The position numbers were made by a program, and so were the translations under genes. Below the pieces are notes generated by a model that saw only the letters and a list, made by a program, of their open reading frames with translations, did not search any database and was not told the DNA's origin. A stretch of DNA of 64,000 bases from Okapia johnstoni (Eukaryota; Chordata; Mammalia; Artiodactyla; Giraffidae), in contig CM044317.1 in NCBI GenBank assembly GCA_024291935.2, forward strand, positions 64,966,730 through 65,030,729, given 5' to 3'. Shown here one piece after another: positions 26,601-37,639 of the stretch (positions are counted from its first letter, which is position 1; the number at the start of each line of letters is the position of its first letter).

Positions 26601-29600
26601 TGATTATTCGTTAGTAAGAGACTGGCTTTATTCTTATTATATGTGTGCCTTTACTCCTTCCTTTATAGAAGACTAATCTCTCAGGTTCCCTTGCAGCTAA
26701 GTGTGTGTGGTCATATGACTAAGTTCTGACCAATGAGATACAAGCAAACTTGTTGCAGAAGACATTGCGGGATACTGCTTAAATGGTTACTTGGTTTAGA
26801 TGACAGATGCTTTTGCCTCCTTTTTCCTATTCCTTGACTGGGATACAGATGTGACAGAATTGTAGCCACCATCCTGAACCATCGACCACCATAAAAATAG
26901 AAGCCATTTATTAAGAATGGTGTAGAAAGACAGAAGGGGTCTGAGTCTTTGACACTGAATAAGCCTTTGTGTTTAAGTTGCAAGGAAAGGAAACTAAGGC
27001 TCATGCACACGTTTAAAAATGTTTATGTATACCTCATTTGGCACAACAAGTAAATTGCACCTAAACCCCAAACCCTGCCCACTCCAGTGTTTAACCACCA
27101 ATTAAACCCATTTAATTTTTTCCTATCACTTAGGTAAACTTCTTAAAAATTCACTTTTTCAATTTAAAATAATTAAGTCACTTCACAACCTTCCTGCCAA
27201 TGCTTACTATAAAAAGATGACCATTTTATGGTCTCTAAATTCTGTACTCTATGAGAAACAGTTTCATGCTTGATTTTCTACTAAGTGATGATACAAGTTC
27301 CATTTGTAATCTGTTACATGTTCCCTGGGAAACTCCATGGACGGAGGAGCCTGGTAGGCTGCAGCCCATGGGGTCACGAAGAGTGGACACGACTAAGTGA
27401 CTTTACTTTCACTTTTCACTTTCATGCACTGGAGGAGGAAATGGCAACCCACTCCAGTGTTCTTGCCTGGAGAATCCCAGGGATGGAGGAGCCTGGTGGG
27501 CTGCCGTTTATGGGGTCACACAGAGTCGGACACGACTGACGCGACTTAGCAGCAGCAGCAGCACATGTTCCCTAGTCCTGGCAATTTACCCAAAGCTGAA
27601 AAACACTTCTTCAAATTTATTTTTCTCATGTACTTGATCATTTACCTGTTCCTGAATTTTGATTTCCTGATAATCTCTACATCTAGTTGGAGATGACAAG
27701 TCTGAGAGGCAAGTGAATTTTGAAGAATCACAGTTCTCCAAGCTGGGACATGAGGATGGCCGGAAGAAAGTATAATACTGTTCAAAGTCAGCCTGGACCA
27801 CAAATACATGCTTGCACTTGTTACACATGTAATCCCGCTCAAACTCCAGGATCTTCACCAGACTTGTTCGAATTACTGTCCCAGTGACAGATAAGAAGTG
27901 TCCCACATCCTTGGTTTTAGGGATGTGCTCCCTCACCAGCTCAGGACAAACAGGCAATCCTGATGGAGAAACAAAACAAAAACACATCAATTTATATCTT
28001 GAGATATGATTCCATGCAATATATTTTTCTCATATCTCCTAAAGGACTATAATTTCAGGAAAAAAGAAAAAAAAACTTCTGTGTTTTATTAAGAAAAGGT
28101 CAAATCAACTCAATTGAGAAAATAGAAAAGACACAACAGTCAGAATGGCCATCATCAAAAAATCTACAAATGATAAATGCTGGAGAGAGTATGGAGAGAA
28201 GACCCTCCTACACTGTTGATGGTAATGTAAATTGGTACAGTCACTATGGAGAACAGTATGGAGATTCCTTAAAAAACTAAAAATACAGCTTCCATATGTT
28301 CCAGCAATCCCATTCCTGGGAGAAAAACATGGTTGGAAAGAATACAAGCACCCCAATGTGAACTGCAGTGTTGGTTACAACAGCCAAGACATGGAAGCAA
28401 CCCAAATATCCATCAACAGGGGAATGGATAAAAAAGATGTAGTACATATATACAATGGGATATTACTCAGCCATTAAAAAGAATGAAATAAGGCCATTTG
28501 CAGCAATATGGATGGACCTAGAGATTGTCATATGGAGTGAAGTAAGTCAGACAGAGGTTGAGAAATATCATATGATATCCCTTAAATGTGAAATCTAAAA
28601 AGAAATGATACAAATGAATTTACTTACAAAAGAGTAAGAAAGTAAGAAAGAGACTCACAGACTTAAGAGAACAAACCTCTGGTTGCTGGGGAAGTAGAGG
28701 GAAGGATGAAGGTAAGGGTTAGGGAGTCTGGGATGGACAGATACATACTGCTATATTTAAAATAAATAATCAACAAAGACCTACTGTATAGCACATGGAA
28801 ATTTGCTCAACGTTACATGGCAACCTGGTTGAAAGGGGAGTTTGAGGGAGAATGGATACGTGTATAGGTATGGCTAAGTCCCTTTGTTGATAGTTTCCCT
28901 GAAACTGTCACAACATTGTTAACTGGCTATACCCCAATATAAAAAAAAGAAGATGCAGCACATATTCTTTAATACATTGAATATTACTCAGCCATTAAAA
29001 GGAATGAAATAATGCCATTTACAACAACATCGATGAACCTGGAGATTATCATACTAAGTGAAATAAGTCAGATAGAGGAAGACAAATATCATATGATACT
29101 GCTTACATGTGAAATCTAAAAAACAAAAAAATGATGCACACACTACTGTATTTAAAATAGATAACCAGTAAGGACCTACTGCATAGCACAGGGAACTTTG
29201 CTCAATATTCTGCAATAACCTAAATGGGAAAAGAACTTGAAAAAGAACAGATACATGTGTATGTGTAACTGAATCACTCTGTTGTATGCCTGAAACTAAC
29301 ACAACATTGTTAATCAACTATGCTCCAATATATAATAAGATTTTTTTAAAAAATAGAAAAGAATTACTCCAAATAACAATTGTCAGTGGACTCTCTTTAA
29401 AAGTATGTAACTAGATGATAAAATAACCTGGATTTTAAAAAGAATTAATCCTCTTAGGAGGGCTATCTGTTAAGTAGAATGTAAATACAGTATATTACAT
29501 TCTATCTCTGCTGCTGCTGCTGCTGCTAAGTTGCTTCAGTCGTGTCCGACTCTGTGCGACCCCACAGACGGCAGCCCACCAGGCTCCCCTGTCCCTGGGA

Positions 29601-32600
29601 TTCTCTAGGCAAGAACACTGGAGTGGGTTGCCATTTCCTTCTCCATAGAATGTAAATAGAGTATATAAATTTAACCTCACTCAATGACAAATACACTGCA
29701 ACAAGCCACACATAAAATCAACTGATGACTCTGAGTAAACCACAAAGCTAAGTGATAAAGAAATGGCAGTGGAATGACCAAAGGCTAGTGCTTTCTCTAG
29801 TTAGGTTTAGGATTTATTAATACATAAATGTGACAGTGTTTTTAAGCCTTGTAACTTGCCCTCTCTCTCTAGCCTTGCCTTTCTCATGACTTCCAATCTC
29901 CTAGTCCAGACAAAAAGCATGAATCTCTGTGCAAATCACAGTACCTCTGCAGCTTTCCTAGGCTACTTTGGAAAACTCTCCCCAGTTCACTCAGCAAGGT
30001 AGAGTACATTCAGATTTACCCTTCTGCAAGAAAACTTCCCTAAGTCAAGACTAGCACCCTCACACGTACAAAAATAGAACAGCTAAGCAAAATGGTCAAA
30101 TGAATACACCAATGCATAGAAGATGTCCTTTATATCTGGAGGAAACTTCTGCCAGGAAGAGTGTAACAGAAGGTACTCCTGGGGTCCAGAGACATCTTCC
30201 TTTCCTTGCAAGTGATGATCTAGACCTGGGCATGCTGGGTCATGACAAGACTATGCAATACTGGTTTTACTTCAATCAGCATAAGGAATTGTGCTAGAGA
30301 GAGATTCCACACTCAGGAAGAAAGCAGGTGGGAGGTGAAGGGTTTTAGGTTCAACCACAAGGGTCCCTGTTACGCTCACCACCCTCTCTGTGTTCCTCCT
30401 GCAGTGCCCGGGTGAGTGAACTCCCTGCTATCCAGACCTGCCAAGGGGCCTGTGGCTAAATGCAATTATAGCATCTCTACAGAAAAAAACTAGGTAAACA
30501 ATTACAACCGATTTTTCTAAGAAAATCAGCTTTTCATTATCTTCTACACTTTAACAATACAGGGCAATATGACATCTTAATGTTGTTATCTCACTGAATG
30601 GAATCATGTATGTGATACATGTGAAAATAAACTTTTTTTTTAGAATCAAACAAATTAGTCTGGAACATGATATCATTACCATTAAGTGGTTTATTTTTTA
30701 TTCTAAAGTAACTTCATTATTTTAAGAAAAGGGTAGTAGAGGTGAGTATATTTTTGGATCTTCACACTCTTTTCTTTCATATTATTTAAATTTTTAAGCA
30801 AATTTGTAATATAAAGATAAAACTAAAAGTAACAGCAAAACTGACCACAAAACCCAAAATCTTAGAACTAAAAAAGAGTAAGGGATTATAGAAATGTCAA
30901 TTTATTTTAATCTTTTTGTCTTACTATATGTTACTAAGTGTGTTCTTCAACTTATCCCAGTGAAGCAGCAGGTACATCAGGAATTAAGCCACCATTAACA
31001 CTAAACAACAACAACTTCTATCATTCTCTGACTCATTCACTGAGAAAAATTAAATTATTACTTAAAACAGAGACATGTCCAGATCTGTGTTAGAGGATAT
31101 GTCCAGATCAATTACTTCAGGTCCATGGTTGGCAGCAGGCAGTCCCTGGAAATCAGCATCAGCCTCAGAGCTTTTTGCAAATTCTTGGGCACGAGGTCAG
31201 ATCTCTTCAGTGAGAAACTCTGGGGGTGGGGCCCAGCAATCAGCACTTTAACAAGTCCTACAGGTGATTCTGATGCCCATTAATGTTTGAGAAACACTAC
31301 TTGACATAACATGTAAGGGGCTTCCCTGGCAGCTCAGTGGTTAGGAATCTGCCTGCCAATGCAGGAGACATGAGTTCGATCCCTGATCCTAGAGGATACC
31401 ACCTGCCATGGAGCAACTTAAGCCTATGCGCCACAACTACTGAGCCTGTGCTCGAGAGCCCATGCTCCACAACAAGAGAAGCCACTGCAATGGGAAGCCT
31501 GTGCAACACAGCTACAGAGCAGCAGCCACTCTGCAGCTAGAGAAAAGCCCGCACAGCATCGAAGACCCAGGACAGCCAAAAATAAATAAATAATGTTAAA
31601 AAAAGAAAACAAACCCAGGTAAGTGCTATTTTTTTTCTTTCTCACTTACTTTGATGCTGTGTGTTTGAATACCTTTCATCAAAACCACTGGGAATAGCAA
31701 GTAAATTTTCTGTGTCTGTGCTCAGTCGCTCAGTCGTGCCTGACTGTTTGTGACCCCATGGACTGCAGTCCACCAGGCTCCTCTGCCCATTGAGTTTTCC
31801 AGGCAAGAATACTGGAGTAGCTTGCCATTTCCTACTCTAGGGGATTTTCCCAACCCAGGGATCGAACTTCTGTCTCCTGCATTGGCAGGCGATTCTTTAC
31901 CACTGCACCACCTGGGAAGCCCAAGTAAACTTCAGACCAATAAAAATCCCAGAAGACAAAGAGCAATGCATATTCTAGAAAAACAAACCAGAAAAATGTC
32001 TTATGTTCCTAAGGAGACTGAACCACAGAGACATCCTGTGTGTGTGTGTTCAGTCGCTCGGTCGTGTCCAACTCTATGAGACCCCATGGATGGTAGCCCA
32101 CCAGACTCCTCTGTCCCTGGGATTTACACCTGGGGGAGAAAACTAGAGTGGTTTGCCATTTCCTCCTCCAGGGAATCTTCCAGACCTAGGGATCGAACCC
32201 ACGTTTCCCACATCTCCTGCACTGGCAGGTGGATTCTTGACCACTGAGCCACTGGGGAAGCCCACAGAGGCATCCTAGGTTTTACTAATTCAATGCCTTG
32301 CCTGAGTCCAAAATGGAGGTGCAATATACCTAAAACCAGACCTGGTTCATTCTGCCTGGGACACCCTCATCCCTCCCCGATCTCATCTTCTAGTCTAGAA
32401 TCCTTGGGTGAATCATCTAGGACAATTCACTCCCTGCTCAGAGACCTAATATATCTTCTAAATATCTTCAGTGACACATGTGTCACATAAGTAAAAGCTG
32501 CCAGTGACTGCCTTTACAATTATGTTTAATATGTACATATGCATGTATCTGTGGGCATACATACACGAATTGGGAAATAAATTTGACTATACAGCTGTCT

Positions 32601-35015
32601 CCCTTATAGCCTTGAACCCCTTTAGATGAGGGACTATACCATATTCATTTTGGTTTCCCAAGGGTCTAGCAAATCCCCACATGGGATATGTTTGTAGAAT
32701 GTTACTTTGGTAGTAACATAATTCACTTTCTCAGAGGATAATGAAGAAACAGGCTAAATTCACCTGAAATCAATAGGATCACTTAGGCAGACAGAATTTT
32801 AGTATTTAAACTGAGCATTGAAAGTGTCTAAACATAAAGACACCCTAAAGCCGTTTGTTAAATACCATTTCAATAACATCAACTAAAGTCCCTTTTGACA
32901 ACCTTTATGAAACATTATCAGAACAGAACATTTTTTATTGATCCTAGCAAGATATTACCTAGTGTCTGATACATAAAGCGGAGAAGGCAATGGCACCCCA
33001 CTCTAGTACTCTTGCCTGGAAAATCCCATGGATGGAGGAGCCTGGTGGGCTGCAGTCCATGGGGTCTCGAAGAGTCGGACACGACTGAGCGACTTCACTT
33101 TCACTTTTCATTTTCATGCATTGGAGAAGGAAGTGGCAACCCACTCCAGTGTTCCTGCCTGGAGAATCCCAGGGACGGCGGAGCCTGGTGGGCTGCCGTC
33201 TATGGGGTCGCACAGAGTCGGACATGACTGAGGTGACTTAGCAGCAGATACATAAAGATTAATAATATTCATAATTTTATTCCAGTAAGTGCAACTGCAG
33301 ATACTATTTTTTCACCTAAGTCAAATATCTGGTATTTTTTTTTAATTAGTTTATTTATCTATTTTTTAACTTTACAATATTGTATCTGTTTTGCCATACA
33401 TTGACATGAATCCACCATGGGTGTACATTTTTTCCCCTTCCAGAACCCTCCTCCCACCTCCCTCCCCATCCCATCCCTCTGGGTCATCCCGGTGCACCAG
33501 CCCCGAGTGCCTTATATCATGCATCGAACGTGGACTGGCAATTCATTTCACATATAATAATTTTACATGCTTCAATGCCATTCTCCCATATCATCTCGCC
33601 CTCGCCCTCTCCCACAGAGTCCATAATACTGTTCTATTTATCTGTGTTTCTTTGAATTTTAATTATCTCCAAGGAATTCTATAGTGACTCCTAACCTTTC
33701 TGAAATCACAGCATTCATTTTTGGGGTTTTTTTTTTTTTTAAGGTTTTTCTTTTTTTTTGGCCAGGCAGCATGTGGCATCTTAGTTCCCTGCTCAGGGAT
33801 CGAACCTGCATCCCCTGTATTGGAAGCACAGTCTTAACCACTGGACCACTCGGGAAGTCCCACAGCGATCAATTTTGTTATTTATAAATCCCCATCTTTC
33901 TGAAATGTACTATAAAATACTTATTTTCAAACAAAATGGCACATGTGTTCTCCAATCACAGAATGCAGGAATTCAAAGACATAGCTTTAACACCACAAGT
34001 TGCTGATTGCTCCACTGCAATGTCTTTAAACTTAAGAGGCTTTGTCTGTTATTCATTCCAAAAAAGTTACTTAGGGCCTAATAGGTGGCCAGCACAACGC
34101 TAATCCTGATATACAAAAATAATGGATTTTCTCACTGGGTAGCATCTACCAAATTTTCTTATTCTTTGTATTACCCATACTTTTATTGTCAGTAGTCACA
34201 AAAGCTCAGAAGGCTGTATTAGTTTTGTACACACATACCTATGTGTATATTTGCACACAAATATATTGCCTCCACACATTCTCCCTCCTCTCAGTTGGTA
34301 TGGCTAGTAGCCAGCCTAGCCTTCCAAATGTCCAGAGAAAACAGTATAGAATCATGATTCTTCTCCAAAAGTGACCATCAGTTACACAATGGATATGTTT
34401 TTAAGTATGGTGGCTTAGCTGCTAAATTGTGTCTGACTCTTGCGACCCCGTAGACTGTAGCCCTCCAGGCTCCTCTATCCATAGGATTTTCCCAGGCAAG
34501 AATACTGGAGTGGGTTGCCATTTCCTTCTCCAGGGGATCTTTCTAACCTGGGGGTCAAACCTGGATCTTCTGCATTGCAAGCTGATTCTTTACTATCTGA
34601 GTCACCAGGAAAGCCCATTGTAAGTATAAAAATCAATTATTAGTGCTTGAACTCAATATATGTTAGGATTTCCCAAAATCTTCCTAAAAATAAAATGGCA
34701 GTAAAATTCACCTGATATCCTGGCATGAAGATTCTGCTTCATGGAGAAACCTTCAGGCTGAGAAAGGGACTGGAGAATCATCAAGGCTGATCTTCTCAGG
34801 GCATTATCAAAAACAGTTAGCACTTCATTAGGGAATGCATTGAAATATTCCCCAATTTCCATGTTGGTCTCAAAAAGGGTCATGGCATTAACCACAACTG
34901 GGTAATGAGCATCTTCGTCTCTTTCCTTCAAGATGAGAAGTACGTCATTCTTATGGTACTCCGAAACATATGACTCAAACACTTGACCAACCAATGTAAC
35001 TTGATCGCTATTCAT
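16455..35015 (-). CDS. MCM9: MCM9, helicase of homologous recombination (first six coding exons, N-terminal 382 codons)
   Basis: MCM9 pairs with MCM8 as an ATP-dependent helicase in recombination repair and meiosis, and also serves mismatch repair. Six - strand exons join in frame: 35015-34712, 27959-27646, 26246-26165, 22480-22280, 18123-17998 and 16574-16455, or 1147 coding bases. Residues 1-102 form the N-terminal helical domain. Residues 147-185 contain the MCM zinc-finger region (CNKC, then further cysteines at 172, 178 and 185). The OB-fold continues into the third and fourth exons. The AAA+ region begins near 300 with [14 protein letters not shown] and reaches Walker A (GDPGTGKSQ, Lys357). 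Walker B, the arginine finger and the long C-terminal tail are not in this window; they should lie beyond base 1, past ASF1A. The start follows a splice acceptor 14 bases upstream (exon to 35029) and has a purine at -3. The human full-length protein is about 1143 aa. Confidence 0.96.
17998..18123 (-). CDS. MCM9: MCM9 fifth coding exon
   Basis: A 126-base exon with acceptor TTCCCAG and donor GTTGGT. It encodes [20 protein letters not shown] and [20 protein letters not shown], the lead-in helices of the MCM AAA+ domain. Confidence 0.95.
18951..19160 (-). mobile_element. Bov-tA SINE
   Basis: The tRNA-like head is at the right end (GGTGGCTCAGATGATAAAGA on the - strand) and the BovB tail at the left. 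It lies in an MCM9 intron. Confidence 0.88.
19800..19975 (+). mobile_element. MIR SINE
   Basis: TTTACTAGCTGCCTGAGC, then TCCTTATCTGTGAGATGGAG, and a TGGCACATAGG end. Confidence 0.75.
20600..20630. repeat. (CA)n microsatellite
   Basis: Fifteen AC units after a C-rich run, in an MCM9 intron. Confidence 0.97.
20960..21355 (+). mobile_element. BovB 3' end, about 390 bases
   Basis: The C-terminal BovB coding remnant and the 3' tail, ending in the CTGCAGTCCATGGGGTCG landmark and a short decayed terminus. It lies in an MCM9 intron. Open frames here are BovB remnants. Confidence 0.85.
21655..21795 (+). repeat. Unassigned dispersed repeat, copy A
   Basis: Closely matches 40761-40913: both share GAATGAAAACAGACA and CCAAAGGCTATAATG with the same spacing. 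I cannot name the family. An ATGCCTCCAAG start-like motif is present in both, but no long frame follows. Confidence 0.75.
22280..22480 (-). CDS. MCM9: MCM9 fourth coding exon
   Basis: A 201-base exon with acceptor TTTCCAG and donor GTTTGT. It encodes [20 protein letters not shown], then [20 protein letters not shown] and a stretch ending EHYKSDPFA. This covers the end of the OB-fold and the linker to the AAA+ domain. Confidence 0.95.
22884..23111 (-). mobile_element. Tigger/pogo-like DNA transposon fossil
   Basis: The right end read on the - strand begins CAGTTAACCCTTGAACAAT, a Tigger-family inverted terminus. The middle has the GGATTCAACCAACC and AATCCGGAGATGCTCAAGTC landmarks of related internal-deletion elements. 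The subfamily is not resolved. Confidence 0.6.
24420..24595 (+). mobile_element. L2 or MIR 3' end fragment
   Basis: ACTGTGAATTCCCGCAGGGC and the following GGATTACG resemble the conserved L2/MIR 3' end. Confidence 0.5.
25254..25526 (+). mobile_element. BovA2 SINE dimer
   Basis: Two BovB-tail monomers joined by a CACTTTCACTTTTCACTTTC linker and ending in an AGC repeat. It lies in an MCM9 intron. Confidence 0.9.
25900..26115 (-). mobile_element. Bov-tA SINE
   Basis: The tRNA-like head is at the right, and GTT repeats of the element's tail are at the left. It ends only 50 bases from the MCM9 exon at 26165. Confidence 0.85.
26165..26246 (-). CDS. MCM9: MCM9 third coding exon
   Basis: An 82-base exon between GCTAG and GTAAGA. 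It encodes [20 protein letters not shown] and LVDSCKS plus one base of Gly. The sequence [15 protein letters not shown] is a signature of the MCM OB-fold. It is too short to be seen as an open frame on its own. Confidence 0.95.
27327..27562 (+). mobile_element. BovA2 SINE, 5'-truncated
   Basis: Flanked by perfect 11-base duplications ACATGTTCCCT at 27316-27326 and 27563-27573. It sits 84 bases from the MCM9 exon at 27646. Confidence 0.92.
27646..27959 (-). CDS. MCM9: MCM9 second coding exon (zinc-finger region)
   Basis: The acceptor ATCAG ends at 27960 and the donor GTAAAT begins at 27645. The exon encodes [14 protein letters not shown] through the [10 protein letters not shown] zinc ligands to the Arg/Cys-rich [13 protein letters not shown]. 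Its 314 bases restore phase 0. Confidence 0.96.
28080..28955 (+). mobile_element. L1 3' end fragment
   Basis: Sequence of the ORF2 C-terminus and 3' UTR of an L1 element ending in an A-rich tail near 28950. It lies in the MCM9 intron between the first and second coding exons. Frames are broken. Confidence 0.85.
28956..29345 (+). mobile_element. Second L1 3' end fragment, tandem to the first
   Basis: This repeats the terminal part of the preceding L1 unit (ATTACTCAGCCATTAAAA and the 3' UTR), but diverged, and ends in an A/T-rich tail. It looks like an independent L1 insertion next to or into the tail of the first. Confidence 0.75.
29496..29645 (-). mobile_element. BovA2-type monomer
   Basis: The + strand opens with a CTG repeat and GTTGCTTCAGTCGTGTCC. 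Flanked by 21-base repeats with one mismatch at 29475-29495 and 29646-29666. Confidence 0.88.
31318..31598 (+). mobile_element. CHR-type SINE, long form
   Basis: GGGGCTTCCCTGGCAGCTCA head, B box GTTCGATCCCTGAT, the repetitive CACAACTACTGAGCCTGTG body, and an AAATAAATAAATAA tail. Confidence 0.85.
31711..31922 (-). mobile_element. Bov-tA SINE
   Basis: The BovB tail is at the left and the tRNA-like head at the right. AAGTAAATTTTC and AAGTAAACTTCA flank it as an imperfect duplication. Confidence 0.88.
32038..32261 (-). mobile_element. Bov-tA SINE
   Basis: Flanked by 15-base repeats with one mismatch (32023-32037 and 32262-32276). Confidence 0.9.
32979..33246 (+). mobile_element. BovA2 SINE dimer
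   Basis: Complete dimer with perfect 11-base duplications GATACATAAAG at 32968-32978 and 33247-33257. Confidence 0.93.
33330..33640 (-). mobile_element. Bovine-type L1 3' UTR fragment
   Basis: The reverse strand reads as the L1 3' UTR; the + strand starts with a T-rich tail and contains the CCACCATGGGTGTACA stretch typical of this 3' UTR. It is 5'-truncated. Confidence 0.8.
33732..33861 (-). mobile_element. CHR-type SINE
   Basis: A T-rich tail on the left and a reversed head (GGACTTCCCGAGTGGTCCAG on the - strand) on the right. Confidence 0.78.
34408..34620 (-). mobile_element. Bov-tA SINE
   Basis: The BovB tail is at the left and the tRNA-like head at the right. It ends about 92 bases from the first coding exon of MCM9. 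Confidence 0.86.
34712..35015 (-). CDS. MCM9: MCM9 first coding exon
   Basis: The exon runs 35029-34712, with 14 bases of 5' UTR before the ATG at 35015. It encodes [20 protein letters not shown] and on to NLHARIS plus one base of the next Gly. The donor is GTGAAT. In the same frame the sequence upstream of the ATG is intronic, so this Met is the start. Confidence 0.96.
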
Positions 35016-35167
35016 CTTGATCTAGGTAACTAAAGAAAGAGAAAGGACTGTGTTATACCTTTGATTTTCTAGACTTATACACTAGTTTACAAAAAAGACT
35101 GTTTGGCTGTAAATCATTCTGACTTTGGGCCATACTCTAATTCGATCTGAATTATCTGTCATAGTCA

Positions 35168-35262
35168 TTTACCTGGAAAATTCCATGGACAGTGGATCCT
35201 GGTAGGCTACAGTCCATGGTGTCGCAAAGAGCTGGACACGACTTAGCGACTGAGCACAATTA
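35168..35262 (+). mobile_element. BovB-tail SINE fragment
   Basis: CTGGAAAATTCCATGGACAG to CGACTTAGCGACTGAGCAC; the head is missing. Confidence 0.82.
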
Positions 35263-35548
35263 TTAAGCACATAAAATTGTAAATGCCAGTCTTTTGGTTT
35301 AAGTTCCTCCTAGTAGACTTCTTTGCAAGCATCCTGGTTCCAGGTTTTATTCACACAAAAAACATTTTTCTCTCTCACTGGCAAACCTTGTCTCTCACAC
35401 ACACACATATATTCATCTGTATTCTGCTACATACTACTATTCAGACTGGTAGCCAATTCTGACTTAAGTAGTTAACGAATTGGCTTTAGAAATTTACATT
35501 TGGAGGTGAAAGTATTCCTATTTTCTTTTTCCAACCTCGGAAAACTAT

Positions 35549-35770
35549 TGTTGTTGTTTTAGTCTCTAAGTCATGTCTGACTTTTTGAGACCCCATAGAC
35601 TGTAGCCCATCAGGCTCCTCTGTCCCTGGGATTTTCCAGGCAAGAATACTGGAGTGGGTTGCCATTCCCTTCTCCAAGGGATCTTCCCAACCCAGGGATC
35701 AAACCCGAGTTTTCCATGTCTCCTGCATTGGCAGGTAGATTCTTAACCACTGAGCCTCCTGGGAAGCTCC
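35549..35770 (-). mobile_element. Bov-tA SINE
   Basis: GTT repeats and the BovB tail are at the left, the tRNA-like head at the right. It lies between the MCM9 promoter and the first coding exon. Confidence 0.86.
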
Positions 35771-36670
35771 ACACTAAAAATGAGCTGGCAGGAAAAAATG
35801 GCTTTTTAAAAATAATTTTACTTCTTACCCACTTTGTTCTTTCAGTGCTTATGACTGGAAGGGGCTCAGTTGGCTACAGCAAAAATAGTTGTGAAGAGTA
35901 TAAAAAAAAAACCTAGGAAATTAAATTGAGGAAAGGAAACTGGTCTCTAAATGAGAAATCACTATGATTAAAAGTAAATATATTATATTTTAATTTATAT
36001 CTACAGATTAAAAAGGGCCTGCTACTGTTCTATTTTCATGAATATATGTAGATAACATGTACAAGGCACTATTTAACAGATCAAATGAAGTGATGTTCTA
36101 ACAGTGGTAAAAACATAATACAAATGGGAGCACAAAAGAGACAAGAATTAAATTTAAATGGAGTGACAACCCCAGATGTGCCAAAGGGCAGTTACAAACA
36201 AACTGCCCAAATTGATCATTTAAGAAATTCACATTTGGTTTGGAAACAGACCACTGGAGGACAAAGGTCCTTTGACTTATTTCATTCAATCAACATCTGT
36301 TTTACTAGAAAGATGAAAGAAGACTGTTATGACATTCACAGTTTAACTTCCTAAATATGTGTTACACATGCTACTAGCAATATTTTGCTTTCTCTGGGAA
36401 ATAACTGGAAGGTATGAAAGGAGTAAGGGGTAGTATACCACAGTTATGTCAAGAATCCTGACACCTACAGGATGCCAATGTGAGATTAAAAGATGTATAG
36501 GCCACTACACTGATAATTATTTTGTGTGGGTTAGGTATAAATTCAGCTAAGGGTAAAGCAGAAAAAGCACTTGGGAAGGAACAACTAATCATACAGTATT
36601 TTCATCATTTGGCCTTTGCTGGAAAAAAAAAAACAAAACTGGGACTCCAAGAGTGGCTATAAGATACGGT

Positions 36671-36835
36671 CTCAGTTCAGTTCAGTCGCTCAGTCGTGTC
36701 TGGACTCTTCGCAACCCCATGGACTGCAGCATGCCAGGATTCCCTGTCCATTACCAACTCCAGGAGCTTGCTCAAACTCATGTCCATTGAATCAGTGATG
36801 CCATCCAACCATCTCATCCTCTGTTGTCCCCTTAG
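36671..36835 (-). mobile_element. BovB 3' tail fragment
   Basis: The + strand begins with the CTCAGTTCAGTTCAGTCGCT terminus and continues to a truncation at 36835. It lies in the 5' part of MCM9, upstream of the first coding exon. Confidence 0.85.
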
Positions 36836-37049
36836 ATAACCTCTAAGATTCTATAAATGCATATTAAATTTTGACCCACAAACTTAGCAACTTAAAAGGC
36901 AGTTCCACATAAGGCTGGAAAGGGGCAGTCTCAGAATTCATGGTTTGTATTAATATCAGTTTAAATTTCGCCTAGCCTTTTTGGAACAGCATCACTAAAA
37001 AAAGAAGCATTCACTTTCAATATGTGGGCACAACTGACTAATTAAATAT

Positions 37050-37445
37050 TTCTCAGTTCAGTTCAGTTCAGTCGCTCAGTCATGTCCGACTCTTGGCGAC
37101 CCCATGAACCGCACCACGCCAGGCCTCCCTGTCCATCACCAACTCCTGGAGCCCACCCAAACCCATGTCCACCGAGTCGGTGATGCCATCAAACCATCTC
37201 ATCCTCTGTCGTCCCCTTCTCCTCCTGCCCTCAATCCTTCCCAGCATCAGGGTCTTTTCCAATGAGTCAGCTGTTCGCATCAGGTGGCCAAAGTACTGGC
37301 GTTTCAGCTTCAACATCAGACTTTCCAATGAACACCCAGGACTGATCTCCTTTAAGATGGACTGGCTGGATCTCCTTGCAGTCCAAGGGACGCTCAAGAG
37401 TCTTCTCCAACACCACAGTTCAGAAAAATCAATTCTTCTAAGAGC
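37050..37445 (-). mobile_element. BovB 3' end, about 395 bases, close to the MCM9 promoter
   Basis: The full tail and part of the C-terminal coding remnant in reverse orientation, about 200 bases from the CpG island. The 105-residue open frame here is a BovB relic. Confidence 0.88.
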
Positions 37446-37639
37446 TTGCTAACCCTAGAAACACGCTCACCCATACTTGAGCAGCATTTTACAACTTTCA
37501 AGTTCCTTTTCCTTTCTCTTATGGAATATTTGAATACAAAATAAATAAAGCCAGGCTGTGCTACTTTATTCTCTTAAGTAAACCGCCAACAAGAAAAACC
37601 CAGGAGGATGCAAAGGCTGTAACTTCCCCCTGGGTCCCT

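Noticed and set aside
37080..37397. 105-residue open frame on the - strand
   Set aside because: It is the decayed C-terminal part of BovB plus its tail.
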